DNA of 56,954 bases from Alistipes sp. (GTDB lineage Bacteria > Bacteroidota > Bacteroidia > Bacteroidales > Rikenellaceae), in the NCBI GenBank assembly GCA_017938765.1, contig JAGBAX010000019.1, positions 1 to 56,954 of the forward strand, in the 5' to 3' direction. A model generated the notes under the pieces. The model was not told the origin of the DNA. It searched no databases and saw only the letters and a program-made list of their open reading frames with translations. A program made the translations under genes and the position numbers. Numbering within the stretch: the first letter of the stretch is position 1; each line of letters starts with the position of its first letter. Of the stretch, positions 17,853 to 26,481 are shown one piece after another.

Positions 17853-18997
17853 TTATTATTCATTTTTTTTTGTTTGCGAATCTGTTTAATTTCTTCCAAG
17901 TTTTTAATTGCCATCTTATCAAAAGGCATACTATGTACATCTTCGTAGAAGGTACGACGAGCATCTTCTGGCATACCGATTGGATTCTTATGCAAACACC
18001 AATTATATTTAGTGGCATATTCCTCCAAATCAATATCCATTTTAACCATCTCCATATCTACAATTCTGCGCATATATTCCTCTCCTTTTGATGTGTTAAC
18101 AAGAACAAACGATGTTCCCTTATTGTCATCATATTCTGGGGCGTATTTTTCAATGGCCCAAAAGTCTCCGAGAGTTAAATCTGCACTACGCTCCAACGAT
18201 CTATATTTACAATTGAAGCATGCAGGACGTATATTAAATCTACTATGAAACGATACACAATAGTCATCATCTAAGATAGAGTTATAATACTCATCTCCAT
18301 TTTCAAAACATACTGCAATTGCTTTACCTCTCCAACCTTGACGCTTATCCTTAAAGTTTACACTCTTGACCTTTGATTTATATCTTTCCGCAAGGAAGTA
18401 AATATAACGCTTGTATACCTCAGGAGAAGATACGCAACCACAAATAAGATCGCAAGTTAAGAGATTATCATACTCCTTATTAAGATATTGGCGAAGACCA
18501 CCACACTCGCAAGGGGTACCACAAAATAGAGTTAGCACATTAGCATCAAGATGTTGTTTGAGCTGTGTGTAAATATCGTATTTTTTACTTTGTACAAACT
18601 TAGCTCTTCGCAAATCATCCAACTCATCCTTAGATGTGATTATCTTGTGTAAACATTCAGTACATCCTTCACTATAACCGACTGCACACACAACACCACC
18701 TTGCTCCAATACTAACTCTGCCAAACGAGAGAAAACACCGCCCGAAGAACTACGAGCTCTAAGTTCACTATTATTACGGCATGAGTATATTACTTGAGAT
18801 TCTTTATATGGGCGGACATTCTTGCACACTCTCAAACACTTCCCACAATCAATACATTTAGACACGTCAATACGAGGGTAAAGAAAACCCTCAAAGTCTG
18901 CTAGCATCTCAATAGCCCCGACTGGGCAACTTGCATAACAAGCAGTACATCCGCAGCACTCATTTTGTTTTAGGATTGATACATTGTTGCAAGTCAT
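17849..18997 (-). CDS. F420-hydrogenase beta-subunit-like iron-sulfur protein
   Basis: A 382-residue protein with an N-terminal dicluster 4Fe-4S ferredoxin domain (CCGCTACYASCPVGAI and CIDCGKCLRVC in the first 60 residues) and a C-terminal FrhB_FdhB domain (conserved pieces RARSSSGGVFSRLAEL, FCGTPCECGGLRQYL, SPEVYKRYI, CKYRSLERSADLTLGDFW). Such proteins occur in capsule loci of gut Bacteroidetes and Firmicutes and are presumed to deliver electrons to a flavin-dependent reduction. I place the start at the ATG 18997, which has AGGAG just upstream and lies 4 bp after the previous stop; a TTG at 19030 would overlap that gene. Substrate unknown. Its position beside the MaoC and CitE-like genes suggests a redox step in making the acyl group. 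Confidence 0.8.
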   Translation of the reverse strand: MTCNNVSILKQNECCGCTACYASCPVGAIEMLADFEGFLYPRIDVSKCIDCGKCLRVCKNVRPYKESQVIYSCRNNSELRARSSSGGVFSRLAELVLEQGGVVCAVGYSEGCTECLHKIITSKDELDDLRRAKFVQSKKYDIYTQLKQHLDANVLTLFCGTPCECGGLRQYLNKEYDNLLTCDLICGCVSSPEVYKRYIYFLAERYKSKVKSVNFKDKRQGWRGKAIAVCFENGDEYYNSILDDDYCVSFHSRFNIRPACFNCKYRSLERSADLTLGDFWAIEKYAPEYDDNKGTSFVLVNTSKGEEYMRRIVDMEMVKMDIDLEEYATKYNWCLHKNPIGMPEDARRTFYEDVHSMPFDKMAIKNLEEIKQIRKQKKMNNK

Positions 18998-19001
18998 ACT
19001 C

Positions 19002-19886
19002 CTATTTGTTACATAATCTGTGTTTCTCAATGATATCTTTTGCCATTTTTACCATTGGAGGGCCAATAAACTTATTATCCTTCACTGCTACACCTTTACC
19101 TTCTCGTACTGCTTCTTCTGCTAGTTCCAACATTTCTGTTGCCCAAGTTACTTCTTCCTCGCTTGGAGAGAAATACTTGTGACACAAAGGCAATTCTTTG
19201 GGATTAAGTATCAACATGCCTTCAAATCCTAATTTCTTGGCAACCTGAAGATTCCTTTCTAAATCTTCTAAATCATGGACTTTAATATGAACCGTGTCAA
19301 TAGGAATAACTCCACACGCTTTTGCCCCCATTGCGATCATCGCCCTTGCGGTAAAAATACTTTGTCCTTCCTCATCGTGTTTACCACCCAAGTCTGTAAC
19401 AAAATCCTCACAACCAAAAGCTACCGCAACAACACGATTGGGACAAGCAGTGCATATTTCTTGAATATTCATAACGGCACCTGCTGTTTCAATCAAAGGA
19501 ATGAGTTTGAAAGTTCCAACAGGAAAGCCTTTCTCATACTCAATGGTTTCAAGCAATTTACCGATGAAATATATATCTTGTCCACAGCGAGCTTTAGGAT
19601 ACATAAAGCCAGTAACGCCCTCTATGGTAAGTTGGTACACATCTCGCAACAATTCACCACTTTCTCTATCATTTATGCGAGGAAATATAACTCTACCATT
19701 AAAAGCTCCAGACTTAATATACTTAATTATATTGTCACGAGCATTTTGTTTATTACATGTAGGTTGCACAGAATCCTCTATATCTAACAATAACACATCT
19801 GCATTACTACGAGTTGCGCTATTCATCAGTCTATCGTTATGCGCTGGCAAAAACATTAAGCTACGCATTAAAAAGTCTGCTCTCAT
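19002..19886 (-). CDS. HpcH/HpaI aldolase, CitE/malyl-CoA lyase-like
   Basis: A 294-residue TIM-barrel lyase of the citrate lyase beta / malyl-CoA lyase family. The first motif RSLMFLPAHNDRLM (about 8-21) and ADVLLLDIEDSVQP (about 29-42) contain the conserved acidic cluster. IFPRIND supplies the CoA/substrate arginine, IPLIETAGAVMNIQEI (about 129-144) and VAFGCEDFVTDLGG (about 155-168) the metal-binding Glu and Asp. In central metabolism the family makes or cleaves (3S)-malyl- or methylmalyl-CoA and citramalyl-CoA. Here it sits 3 bp downstream of a MaoC-like hydratase gene inside a polysaccharide operon, which is an unusual place. A role in building a hydroxy-acid substituent is plausible but unproven. 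Confidence 0.8.
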   Translation of the reverse strand: MRADFLMRSLMFLPAHNDRLMNSATRSNADVLLLDIEDSVQPTCNKQNARDNIIKYIKSGAFNGRVIFPRINDRESGELLRDVYQLTIEGVTGFMYPKARCGQDIYFIGKLLETIEYEKGFPVGTFKLIPLIETAGAVMNIQEICTACPNRVVAVAFGCEDFVTDLGGKHDEEGQSIFTARAMIAMGAKACGVIPIDTVHIKVHDLEDLERNLQVAKKLGFEGMLILNPKELPLCHKYFSPSEEEVTWATEMLELAEEAVREGKGVAVKDNKFIGPPMVKMAKDIIEKHRLCNK

Positions 19887-19889
19887 AGC

Positions 19890-20348
19890 TTATGAGCGTT
19901 TTTTAACTAGGACTTTTCTACGGAACAGAAGAATATCTTCTCCACGCTGATTGTATGCGATGCTTTCTACATACACAATACCTCTATCCTCTTTGGATTT
20001 TGACTCCCATTTTTCCAGTATTTTAGAACGAACATATATGGTATCGTTAATAAAAACAGGGCCTAGATGCTTTACGCTCTCATACTCTAAGTTGGCGATA
20101 GCCTTTCCACTAATATCTGGTACCGTAATACCAACGGCTAAAGAGAATACCAAAGTACCCACGACCAAAATCTTCCCATGTTGATTTTGAGTCGCATAAT
20201 CCAAATTGGTATGCACTGGATGATAATTCATTGTTAAAAGAGAGAAGAAATTGTCATCACTCTCAAAGATAGTCTTAGAAAGAGAATGTTTAATCTCCGC
20301 CCCTACTTCAAAATCTTCAAAAAAGAGTCCAATCTGTTGTACATTCAT
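19890..20348 (-). CDS. MaoC-like hot-dog hydratase/dehydratase
   Basis: A 152-residue single hot-dog protein of the MaoC family. The N-terminal FFEDFEVGAEI is the standard family opening. The active-site helix reads LLTMNYHPVHTNLDYA (about 37-52). In most (R)-specific hydratases the motif is D-x-N-P-[IV]-H; here the position of the catalytic Asp appears to be Asn (MNYHPVH), with the His kept. Members next to CitE-like genes often act on mesaconyl- or methylfumaryl-type CoA esters. In this operon it probably works with the adjacent lyase. Whether the Asn change inactivates it or reflects a subfamily is not decidable here. It overlaps the FdtA-like gene end by 4 nt. Confidence 0.8.
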   Translation of the reverse strand: MNVQQIGLFFEDFEVGAEIKHSLSKTIFESDDNFFSLLTMNYHPVHTNLDYATQNQHGKILVVGTLVFSLAVGITVPDISGKAIANLEYESVKHLGPVFINDTIYVRSKILEKWESKSKEDRGIVYVESIAYNQRGEDILLFRRKVLVKKRS

Positions 20349-20770
20349 AATTTCTTAAATTTTACAAATTCATCATAATCTCGAATATAATCAGCTTCCG
20401 AATAGACCATTGATGCTAATACAAGACATACTGACCCGGAAGAGAAATTTTCCAAGTCTCGCCACATTCCAGGTACTACCAACAATCCCTGATAAGGACG
20501 ATTAAGAGTAAAACGCTTTTTATTAGTGCCATCATCAAGTACCACATCAAAACTGCCACTTGCAGCGACTACAAGTTGATACAACTCTTTGTGAGCATGT
20601 GCACCACGCGACTCTCCACCTGGAATATCGTACAAATAATATACACGTTCAGTGCTGAATGGAACAGTTATACCATTCTCCACGACAGTAATATTGCCCT
20701 TACGGTCACTGTGATGTTTGTCTAGTTCTACTATGTAGCACTCTTCAACCTTTGTTGTCTTACCTCTCAT
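20345..20770 (-). CDS. Sugar 3,4-ketoisomerase (FdtA/QdtA-like, HAH form)
   Basis: A 141-residue cupin of the WxcM/FdtA family, which isomerises dTDP-4-keto-6-deoxyglucose to the 3-keto sugar. The active-site motif is complete: GGESRGAHAHKELYQL (about 51-66), with both histidines. GSFDVVLDDGTNKKRFTLN and MWRDLENFSSGSVCLVLAS are the following cupin strands, and the tail SEADYIRDYDEF is typical. I use the ATG at 20770, which overlaps the upstream paralogue by 11 nt; a GTG at 20803 is possible. Whether the product is the galacto- (FdtA) or gluco- (QdtA) 3-keto sugar cannot be settled without a structure-based comparison. Confidence 0.87.
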   Translation of the reverse strand: MRGKTTKVEECYIVELDKHHSDRKGNITVVENGITVPFSTERVYYLYDIPGGESRGAHAHKELYQLVVAASGSFDVVLDDGTNKKRFTLNRPYQGLLVVPGMWRDLENFSSGSVCLVLASMVYSEADYIRDYDEFVKFKKL

Positions 20771-21173
20771 GCTGCAACCATATTTTATAATCACTGTAAT
20801 CACGGATGTAGTCCTCTTCGTCGTAAAGAGTTGAAGACAGTATTAACGCCACCGAGTTGGTAGAAAAGTTATCGATTTCACGCCACACTCCTTTCGGCAC
20901 ATAAAGCCCATAATATGAGCGATTAAGTGAGAATCGTTTTTTCTCTACCCCATCATCAAGTATTACATCAAAACTTCCCGACAATGCAATAATAAACTCT
21001 TCGTTTTCCTTGTAAGCGTGTCCTCCTCGGTTTTCTCCGCCAGGGACATCATAAACCCAGTAAACCCTCCTTATTTCAAAAGGAATCTGCTTAAAGTTTT
21101 CTGCAAACGAAAGATTTCCACGAGGATCTCCATGTTTGGGCAGCATTACGAGTTTAGCTTCAAAATGGCACAT
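20760..21173 (-). CDS. Sugar 3,4-ketoisomerase paralogue (HAY form)
   Basis: A 137-residue FdtA/QdtA-like cupin, the tandem paralogue of the next gene. The fold motifs are the same (RRVYWVYDVPGGENRGGHAY, then SGSFDVILDDGVEKKRFSLN and GVWREIDNFSTNSVALILSS), but the active-site HAH is HAY here. It could be a divergent ketoisomerase with altered outcome, the second subunit of a heteromer, or an inactive partner. The gene starts 12 bp after rfbB ends. The two paralogues share their overall exon-free length and C-terminal DYIRDY, so the duplication is clear. Confidence 0.82.
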   Translation of the reverse strand: MCHFEAKLVMLPKHGDPRGNLSFAENFKQIPFEIRRVYWVYDVPGGENRGGHAYKENEEFIIALSGSFDVILDDGVEKKRFSLNRSYYGLYVPKGVWREIDNFSTNSVALILSSTLYDEEDYIRDYSDYKIWLQHER

Positions 21174-21185
21174 TGTTAGTTTATT

Positions 21186-22322
21186 TTATCGTCCTTTATA
21201 CATCTCTTCGTAGTACTTCTCGTAGTCGCCAGAGGTGATGTTATCCATCCACTCCTGATTGTCCAAGTACCAACGGACAGTCTTCTCAATGCCCTCCTCA
21301 AACTGCAATGATGGCTCCCAACCGAGCTCCTTCTGCAGTTTTGTTGAGTCAATAGCGTAACGAGCATCGTGACCAAGGCGGTCTGTTACATAGGTGATAA
21401 GGTCCAAAGAGTGGCCCTCTGGATTGCCCAAAATGCGGTCAACGGTCTTAATCATAACCTTGATAAGGTCGATGTTTTTCCACTCGTTAAAGCCTCCAAT
21501 GTTATATGTCTCAGCGATTTTACCCTCGTGGAAAATAAGGTCTATAGCACGCGCGTGGTCCTCAACATAGAGCCAGTCGCGAACATTCTCACCCTTGCCA
21601 TATACTGGCAGAGGTTTGCGATTGCGGATATTGTTGATAAACAGAGGTATCAGTTTCTCTGGGAACTGGTATGGACCATAGTTATTTGAGCAGTTTGTAA
21701 CGATTGTAGGCATGCCGTATGTGTCGTGGTATGCACGCACAAAGTGGTCAGATGATGCTTTGGCTGCAGAGTATGGGCTATGAGGATTATACTTTGTCGT
21801 CTCGTAGAAGAAATCGTCGCCATAAGCCTTGTGACCCTCCGATGATGCAACGGTCTTAAATGGAGGCTCAATACCCTCTGGATGATTCATCGTAAGTGCG
21901 CCATACACCTCATCTGTTGAGATGTGATAGAAACGTTTGCCATCGTATCCCTCAGGCAAACTCTCCCAGTAGAGTTTTGCTGCTTGCAAGAGCGACAGTG
22001 TACCCATAACATTGGTACGAGCAAATGTGAATGGATCTTTAATTGAGCGATCCACATGACTCTCTGCTGCAAGGTGAATAATGCCGTCAATTTGCTCATC
22101 CTGCATAAGCTGATAGAATGCCTCAAAGTCGCAGATATCCATCTTTACAAACTTGTAGTTTGGCTTATCCTCCACATCCTTGAGATTAGCGAGGTTACCT
22201 GCATAAGTCAGCTTGTCAAGATTGATAATATTGTACTCAGGATATTTGTTCACAAACAGTCTAACAACGTGCGAGCCAATAAATCCTGCACCACCAGTGA
22301 TTACTATATTTCTTTTTGCCAT
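21186..22322 (-). CDS. rfbB: dTDP-glucose 4,6-dehydratase
   Basis: A 378-residue extended SDR that makes dTDP-4-keto-6-deoxyglucose, the branch point for rhamnose and for the amino sugar of this locus. The NAD-binding motif is TGGAGFIGSHVVR (8-20), the catalytic YxxxK is in YSAAKASSDHFVRAYHDTYG near residue 180, and STDEVYG (about 139-145) carries the Thr-Asp-Glu triad that distinguishes dehydratases. TNCSNNYGPYQFPEKLIP and the C-terminal RLGHDARYAIDSTKLQKELG are standard. It lies 6 bp after rfbD. GC content is higher than in the wzx/wzy half of the operon, in line with a more conserved module. Confidence 0.95.
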   Translation of the reverse strand: MAKRNIVITGGAGFIGSHVVRLFVNKYPEYNIINLDKLTYAGNLANLKDVEDKPNYKFVKMDICDFEAFYQLMQDEQIDGIIHLAAESHVDRSIKDPFTFARTNVMGTLSLLQAAKLYWESLPEGYDGKRFYHISTDEVYGALTMNHPEGIEPPFKTVASSEGHKAYGDDFFYETTKYNPHSPYSAAKASSDHFVRAYHDTYGMPTIVTNCSNNYGPYQFPEKLIPLFINNIRNRKPLPVYGKGENVRDWLYVEDHARAIDLIFHEGKIAETYNIGGFNEWKNIDLIKVMIKTVDRILGNPEGHSLDLITYVTDRLGHDARYAIDSTKLQKELGWEPSLQFEEGIEKTVRWYLDNQEWMDNITSGDYEKYYEEMYKGR

Positions 22323-22328
22323 AATTGT

Positions 22329-23219
22329 TTACTTTGTTTTAAGGTTAGATATACATTTTTTTAGAGAGTCTGTCCAGTAAGGAACTACAACACCGAACAC
22401 CTCTTTGATTTTTGTTTTATCAAGCACCGAGTAAGCAGGACGCTTAACGGGACTTGGGAATTCATCGCTGTGACAAGGTTGTACATCACACTCTGTTGTG
22501 CCGTTATACTCAGCAATCATCTTTGTAAAGTCAAACCATGAGCATACGCCCTCATTTGAGTAGTGATAAATGCCTGTCTGTGAGCCATCAAACTTTTCAA
22601 CCACCACCGCAATAGCCTTTGCCAAGTCAAGCGCATAAGTAGGGGTTCCTACCTGATCAAACACAACCTTTAGCTGCGGTTTGGTAGCGGTTAGATTCAT
22701 CATCGTCTTGCAGAAGTTCTTGCCAAACTCCGAGTAAAGCCAAGCTGTACGTATAATAACATAGTTGCCACCGTGCGATTGGATTGCTTGTTCTCCAAGT
22801 AGTTTCGTTTGGCCATAAACGCCTGTAGGAGTACCCTGCTGCTCCTCCTTACAAGGAGTATTGTAAGGGTCGCCACCAAAGACATAGTCTGTAGAGATAT
22901 GTATCAGTAGGCCATTTACCTCCTTCATTGCAATAGCCAAATTGTCAGGGGCTTGTGCATTAAGAATTTTCGCAAGTGTCACATCCTCCTCTGCCTTATC
23001 AACATTGGTATAGGCTGCACAATTGACTACAACATCTACATTGTTGTCAGTAACTATTTTGCGCACAGCATCAAGATCAGTAATATCAAGATAGGTTGTC
23101 TTTACACCCTCCACCTCATTTACATCAGTGAAGATATAGTTGTCCTGACTCTGCTTTGATACAATACGCATCTCGTTACCGAGCTGACCATTAGCACCTG
23201 TCACAAGAATTGTTTTCAT
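22329..23219 (-). CDS. rfbD: dTDP-4-dehydrorhamnose reductase
   Basis: A 296-residue SDR that reduces dTDP-4-keto-L-rhamnose to dTDP-L-rhamnose, the last step of the pathway. The nucleotide-binding site is VTGANGQLGNEMRIV (5-19). VNCAAYTNVDKAEED (about 67-81), ISTDYVFGG (about 108-116) and the catalytic YGQTKLLGE (about 134-142) are all present. It lies between rfbC (3 bp gap) and rfbB. Its presence implies L-rhamnose is one sugar of the polymer. Confidence 0.94.
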   Translation of the reverse strand: MKTILVTGANGQLGNEMRIVSKQSQDNYIFTDVNEVEGVKTTYLDITDLDAVRKIVTDNNVDVVVNCAAYTNVDKAEEDVTLAKILNAQAPDNLAIAMKEVNGLLIHISTDYVFGGDPYNTPCKEEQQGTPTGVYGQTKLLGEQAIQSHGGNYVIIRTAWLYSEFGKNFCKTMMNLTATKPQLKVVFDQVGTPTYALDLAKAIAVVVEKFDGSQTGIYHYSNEGVCSWFDFTKMIAEYNGTTECDVQPCHSDEFPSPVKRPAYSVLDKTKIKEVFGVVVPYWTDSLKKCISNLKTK

Positions 23220-23222
23220 ACG

Positions 23223-23804
23223 CTACTCAAACTCTGGATAAAGATTTTCGTTATAGTCAAATGGTGAATCGAAGTCCTTCAGGCATAGGTGTTTGATATC
23301 CTTCTCTGAAAGAATCGCCTGCTCCATAGGTATCTGCCAATCAATACCAAGCGACTCATCTTTTATACTGATACCACCATCGGCTTGAGGTGCGTAAAAG
23401 TTGTCGCACTTGTACTGGAACACTGCAGTTTCGCTCAATACAGCAAAGCCGTGTGCAAAACCTCTTGGAACAAAGAATTGGCGATGATTATCCTCGGAGA
23501 GCTCTACGGCAACGTGCTGTCCATAAGTAGGCGAGCCTTTGCGGATATCCACAGCCACATCCAATACTCTACCCTTTACGCAACGCACCAACTTACTCTG
23601 AGTATATGGTGGAGTCTGAAAATGCAGACCTCGCATAACTCCGTAACTTGACATACTCTCGTTGTCCTGTACAAAATTTATAGGACGAACCTTCTCCTCA
23701 AACTCTCTCTGCGAGAAGCTCTCAAAGAAGTAGCCTCTTGCATCTTTGAATACTTTAGGCTCAATGATTACTACGCCTTCAATAGCCGTTTTGATTACCT
23801 CCAT
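23223..23804 (-). CDS. rfbC: dTDP-4-dehydrorhamnose 3,5-epimerase
   Basis: A 193-residue RmlC cupin. VIIEPKVFKDARGYFFESF (about 12-30), NFVQDNESMSSYGVMRGLHF (about 44-63) with the catalytic histidine, VRCVKGRVLDVAVDIRKGSP and FVPRGFAHGFAVLSETA are the canonical blocks. It epimerises carbons 3 and 5 of dTDP-4-keto-6-deoxyglucose. It is 2 bp downstream of rfbA, in the usual Bacteroidales order A-C-D-B. Confidence 0.95.
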   Translation of the reverse strand: MEVIKTAIEGVVIIEPKVFKDARGYFFESFSQREFEEKVRPINFVQDNESMSSYGVMRGLHFQTPPYTQSKLVRCVKGRVLDVAVDIRKGSPTYGQHVAVELSEDNHRQFFVPRGFAHGFAVLSETAVFQYKCDNFYAPQADGGISIKDESLGIDWQIPMEQAILSEKDIKHLCLKDFDSPFDYNENLYPEFE

Positions 23805-23806
23805 TA

Positions 23807-24712
23807 CTAGTCTAAATTAGGATTACCTGTCTCTTTTACCTCTTCAATAACTTTCAACAGATACTGACCATACTGATTCTTAATCATAGGCTGGGCAAGT
23901 TCGCGCATACGCTCCTCGGTTATCCAACCTTGGCGATAAGCAATACCCTCCAAGCAAGCAACCTTGAGCCCCTGGCGTTTTTCTAACACCTCAATATAAG
24001 TTGAAGCCTCAGACAATGAGTCATGCGTACCAGTATCAAGCCATGCGAAACCACGACCAAGTGTCTGTACTTTTAATTCGCCATCTGCTAGGAACCACTG
24101 ATTGACAGTTGTTATCTCATATTCACCGCGAGCAGAAGGCTTAATCTTACGAGCAACGTCTACAACCTTATTTGGGTAGAAATAGAGACCTACAACAGCA
24201 TAGTTTGACTTAGGATTTGCAGGCTTCTCTTCAATAGATAGGCAATTGCCGTCTTTATCAAACTCAGCTACACCGTAACGCTCAGGATCATTTACCCAGT
24301 AGCCGAATACCGTTGCCTTCTTATCCTCTTCTGCAGCACGAACAGCCTCTTTAAGCATGCCTGTAAAACCAGCACCGTGGAAGATATTGTCACCCAGCAC
24401 CAAGCAAGCACTATCATCTCCGATGAAATCCGCGCCAATAGTGAATGCCTGCGCAAGGCCATCTGGACTTGGCTGCTCTGCATACTCAAATTTCACACCG
24501 TAGTCACTACCATCACCAAGCAGACGCTTGAAACCTGGTAGGTCGTGAGGGGTAGAGATAATCAATATCTCACGGATACCAGCCAACATCAAAACCGAGA
24601 TTGGATAATAAACCATCGGCTTGTCATAAATTGGCATTAATTGCTTTGAAATGCCTTTCGTGATGGGATACAAACGCGTACCACTACCACCTGCGAGAAT
24701 AATTCCTTTCAT
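23807..24712 (-). CDS. rfbA: Glucose-1-phosphate thymidylyltransferase
   Basis: A 301-residue nucleotidyltransferase making dTDP-glucose from dTTP and glucose-1-phosphate. The N-terminal signature is [20 protein letters not shown] (5-24), followed by [35 protein letters not shown] (about 104-118) contains the metal-binding Asp, and [19 protein letters not shown] the sugar-binding region. Length is normal. It is the first gene of the dTDP-sugar block and lies 30 bp downstream of the UDP-glucose dehydrogenase. Confidence 0.96.
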   Translation of the reverse strand: MKGIILAGGSGTRLYPITKGISKQLMPIYDKPMVYYPISVLMLAGIREILIISTPHDLPGFKRLLGDGSDYGVKFEYAEQPSPDGLAQAFTIGADFIGDDSACLVLGDNIFHGAGFTGMLKEAVRAAEEDKKATVFGYWVNDPERYGVAEFDKDGNCLSIEEKPANPKSNYAVVGLYFYPNKVVDVARKIKPSARGEYEITTVNQWFLADGELKVQTLGRGFAWLDTGTHDSLSEASTYIEVLEKRQGLKVACLEGIAYRQGWITEERMRELAQPMIKNQYGQYLLKVIEEVKETGNPNLD

Positions 24713-24742
24713 AGTTTTATGAAGTTTTTTGTTCTTTAGCTT

Positions 24743-25972
24743 CTAATCTCTCCTAAATATATCTCGTGTATAAACCTTGTCAGCGACATCGTCAAGGGCG
24801 CTATCATATCGGTTGGCGATAATTGCCTGCGAGCGAGACTTGAACTCCGCTAAATTATTTACCACAAGACTTCCGAAGAATGTTGTTCCATTCTCAAGTG
24901 TAGGTTCGTATATGATTACTTCTGCACCCTTCGCCTTAATGCGTTTCATAACGCCCTGCACTGCACTTTGGCGGAAATTGTCAGAATCAGCCTTCATTGT
25001 CAAGCGATAGACACCGATTACACACTCGCCCTCTTGGTTGCAGTCATAGCCATTCTGCTGGCTATAGCTATAATAACCAACCTTAGAGAGTACTTGGTCT
25101 GCGATAAAGTCTTTGCGTGTACGATTACTCTCAACAATGGCTGATATCATATTCTGTGGCACAGAATTGTAATTCGCAAGAAGTTGCTTTGTATCTTTGG
25201 GCAAGCAGTAGCCACCATAACCAAACGATGGGTTGTTGTAATGCGAACCTATACGAGGGTCAAGGCACACTCCCTCAATAATACTCCTTGTATCTAAACC
25301 CTTGGTTTCGGCGTAAGTATCCAACTCATTGAAATAGCTAATACGCAGCGCTAAATAGGTGTTGGAAAAAAGCTTAACAGCTTCGGCTTCGGTAGTACCC
25401 ATCAACAAAACCTCAACATCCTCTTTCAAAGCTCCTTGTTTAAGCAACTGGGCAAATTTCTCGGCAATAGACTTATGCTCTTCAGCACATCCCACGATAA
25501 TACGACTGGGATATAAATTATCATAGAGAGCCGTGCTTTCGCGCAAAAACTCTGGAGAAAATAGGATTGAGTTTGATGAATATATTTTGCTAATTGCCTC
25601 AGTATAACCCACTGGTACAGTTGACTTAATGACTATCGTAGCATTTGTGTTACACTCTGCGACAGTACTTATCACTTGCTCAACCAAAGAGGTATCAAAA
25701 AAGTCTTTATGACTATCGTAGTTGGTAGGTACAGCTACCACCACAATCTCTGCATTGCAGTAAGCCTCTATAGCATCAAGTGTTGCTCGCAAATTGAGAC
25801 ATTTTTCGGCAAAGAACTTTTCAATATATTCATCCCTTATAGGGGATTTTCTATCGTTAATAGCAGCAACTTTCTCAGGTACTACATCCACTGCCACAAC
25901 CTCGTTGTGCTGTGCCAGCAGTGTGGCTATTGATAAGCCTACATAACCTGTTCCTGCTACTGCGATTTTCAT
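24743..25972 (-). CDS. ugd: UDP-glucose 6-dehydrogenase
   Basis: A 409-residue nucleotide-sugar dehydrogenase predicted to oxidise UDP-glucose to UDP-glucuronate with NAD. The Rossmann motif is [19 protein letters not shown] (1-19). [16 protein letters not shown] (about 118-133), FSPEFLRES (about 145-153) and [17 protein letters not shown] (about 252-268), which carries the active-site cysteine, are all intact. The alternative substrate UDP-ManNAc or UDP-GalA-type cannot be excluded; the short 409-residue form favours UDP-glucose. It implies an acidic sugar in the polymer, a possible target for the ATP-grasp protein. The 95-bp gap upstream of it has no clear signal. Confidence 0.87.
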   Translation of the reverse strand: MKIAVAGTGYVGLSIATLLAQHNEVVAVDVVPEKVAAINDRKSPIRDEYIEKFFAEKCLNLRATLDAIEAYCNAEIVVVAVPTNYDSHKDFFDTSLVEQVISTVAECNTNATIVIKSTVPVGYTEAISKIYSSNSILFSPEFLRESTALYDNLYPSRIIVGCAEEHKSIAEKFAQLLKQGALKEDVEVLLMGTTEAEAVKLFSNTYLALRISYFNELDTYAETKGLDTRSIIEGVCLDPRIGSHYNNPSFGYGGYCLPKDTKQLLANYNSVPQNMISAIVESNRTRKDFIADQVLSKVGYYSYSQQNGYDCNQEGECVIGVYRLTMKADSDNFRQSAVQGVMKRIKAKGAEVIIYEPTLENGTTFFGSLVVNNLAEFKSRSQAIIANRYDSALDDVADKVYTRDIFRRD

Positions 25973-26067
25973 AAAATATATTTTTTTGCTTTCTCAATCT
26001 CCTTATAGTACACCTATTACTGCGATTTTTGGACGTACCAACACAAGTCTATAGGTTCGCTGTTCCT

Positions 26068-26481
26068 CTATTCCCCGTTGTTCTTGCCAATAATCATTAT
26101 ATCCTCTGAGGCAAGAGGAGTATATGGACCATCCTTGACTTCAAAAATTACTGTATTGCTTTCCAAAACATCCAATGTGTGCCATTGTCCCTTGGGTATA
26201 TGTACACCATAGTTTCCTTCATTAGGATTAAGGTCAAAACGATCTACCTCAACACCATTATCGTCGTAGAACATCACACTGATACGCCCACGCATCAAGA
26301 TGTATGTTTCATCTGTATTAAGATGGCGGTGTATGGGTAACAGTGTTCCAGGCTCCAATGCATTAAAAAGCCTTTGTGCCTTAGAATCCAAAGCCTCGTG
26401 AAGATTGTAATTCATCCTCAATCGCTCACTAGCTTTGGCACGAGCACTAACCTGGTCAAGTAGTTCTTTATCAATTAACAT
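26068..26481 (-). CDS. wbuC: WbuC family cupin-fold metalloprotein
   Basis: A 137-residue cupin related to WbuC, a small metalloprotein repeatedly found in O-antigen loci that make FucNAc- or QuiNAc-type sugars. The metal motif is HRHLNTDETYILMRGRISVM (51-70), with two histidines and a glutamate, and the second cupin motif is HIPKGQWHTLDVLESNTVIF. N-terminal RLRMNYNLHEALDSKAQRLF is also typical. Its role has not been established in the family. It overlaps the initiating transferase gene by 11 nt, pointing to translational coupling and a shared function in the first sugar step. Confidence 0.8.
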   Translation of the reverse strand: MLIDKELLDQVSARAKASERLRMNYNLHEALDSKAQRLFNALEPGTLLPIHRHLNTDETYILMRGRISVMFYDDNGVEVDRFDLNPNEGNYGVHIPKGQWHTLDVLESNTVIFEVKDGPYTPLASEDIMIIGKNNGE

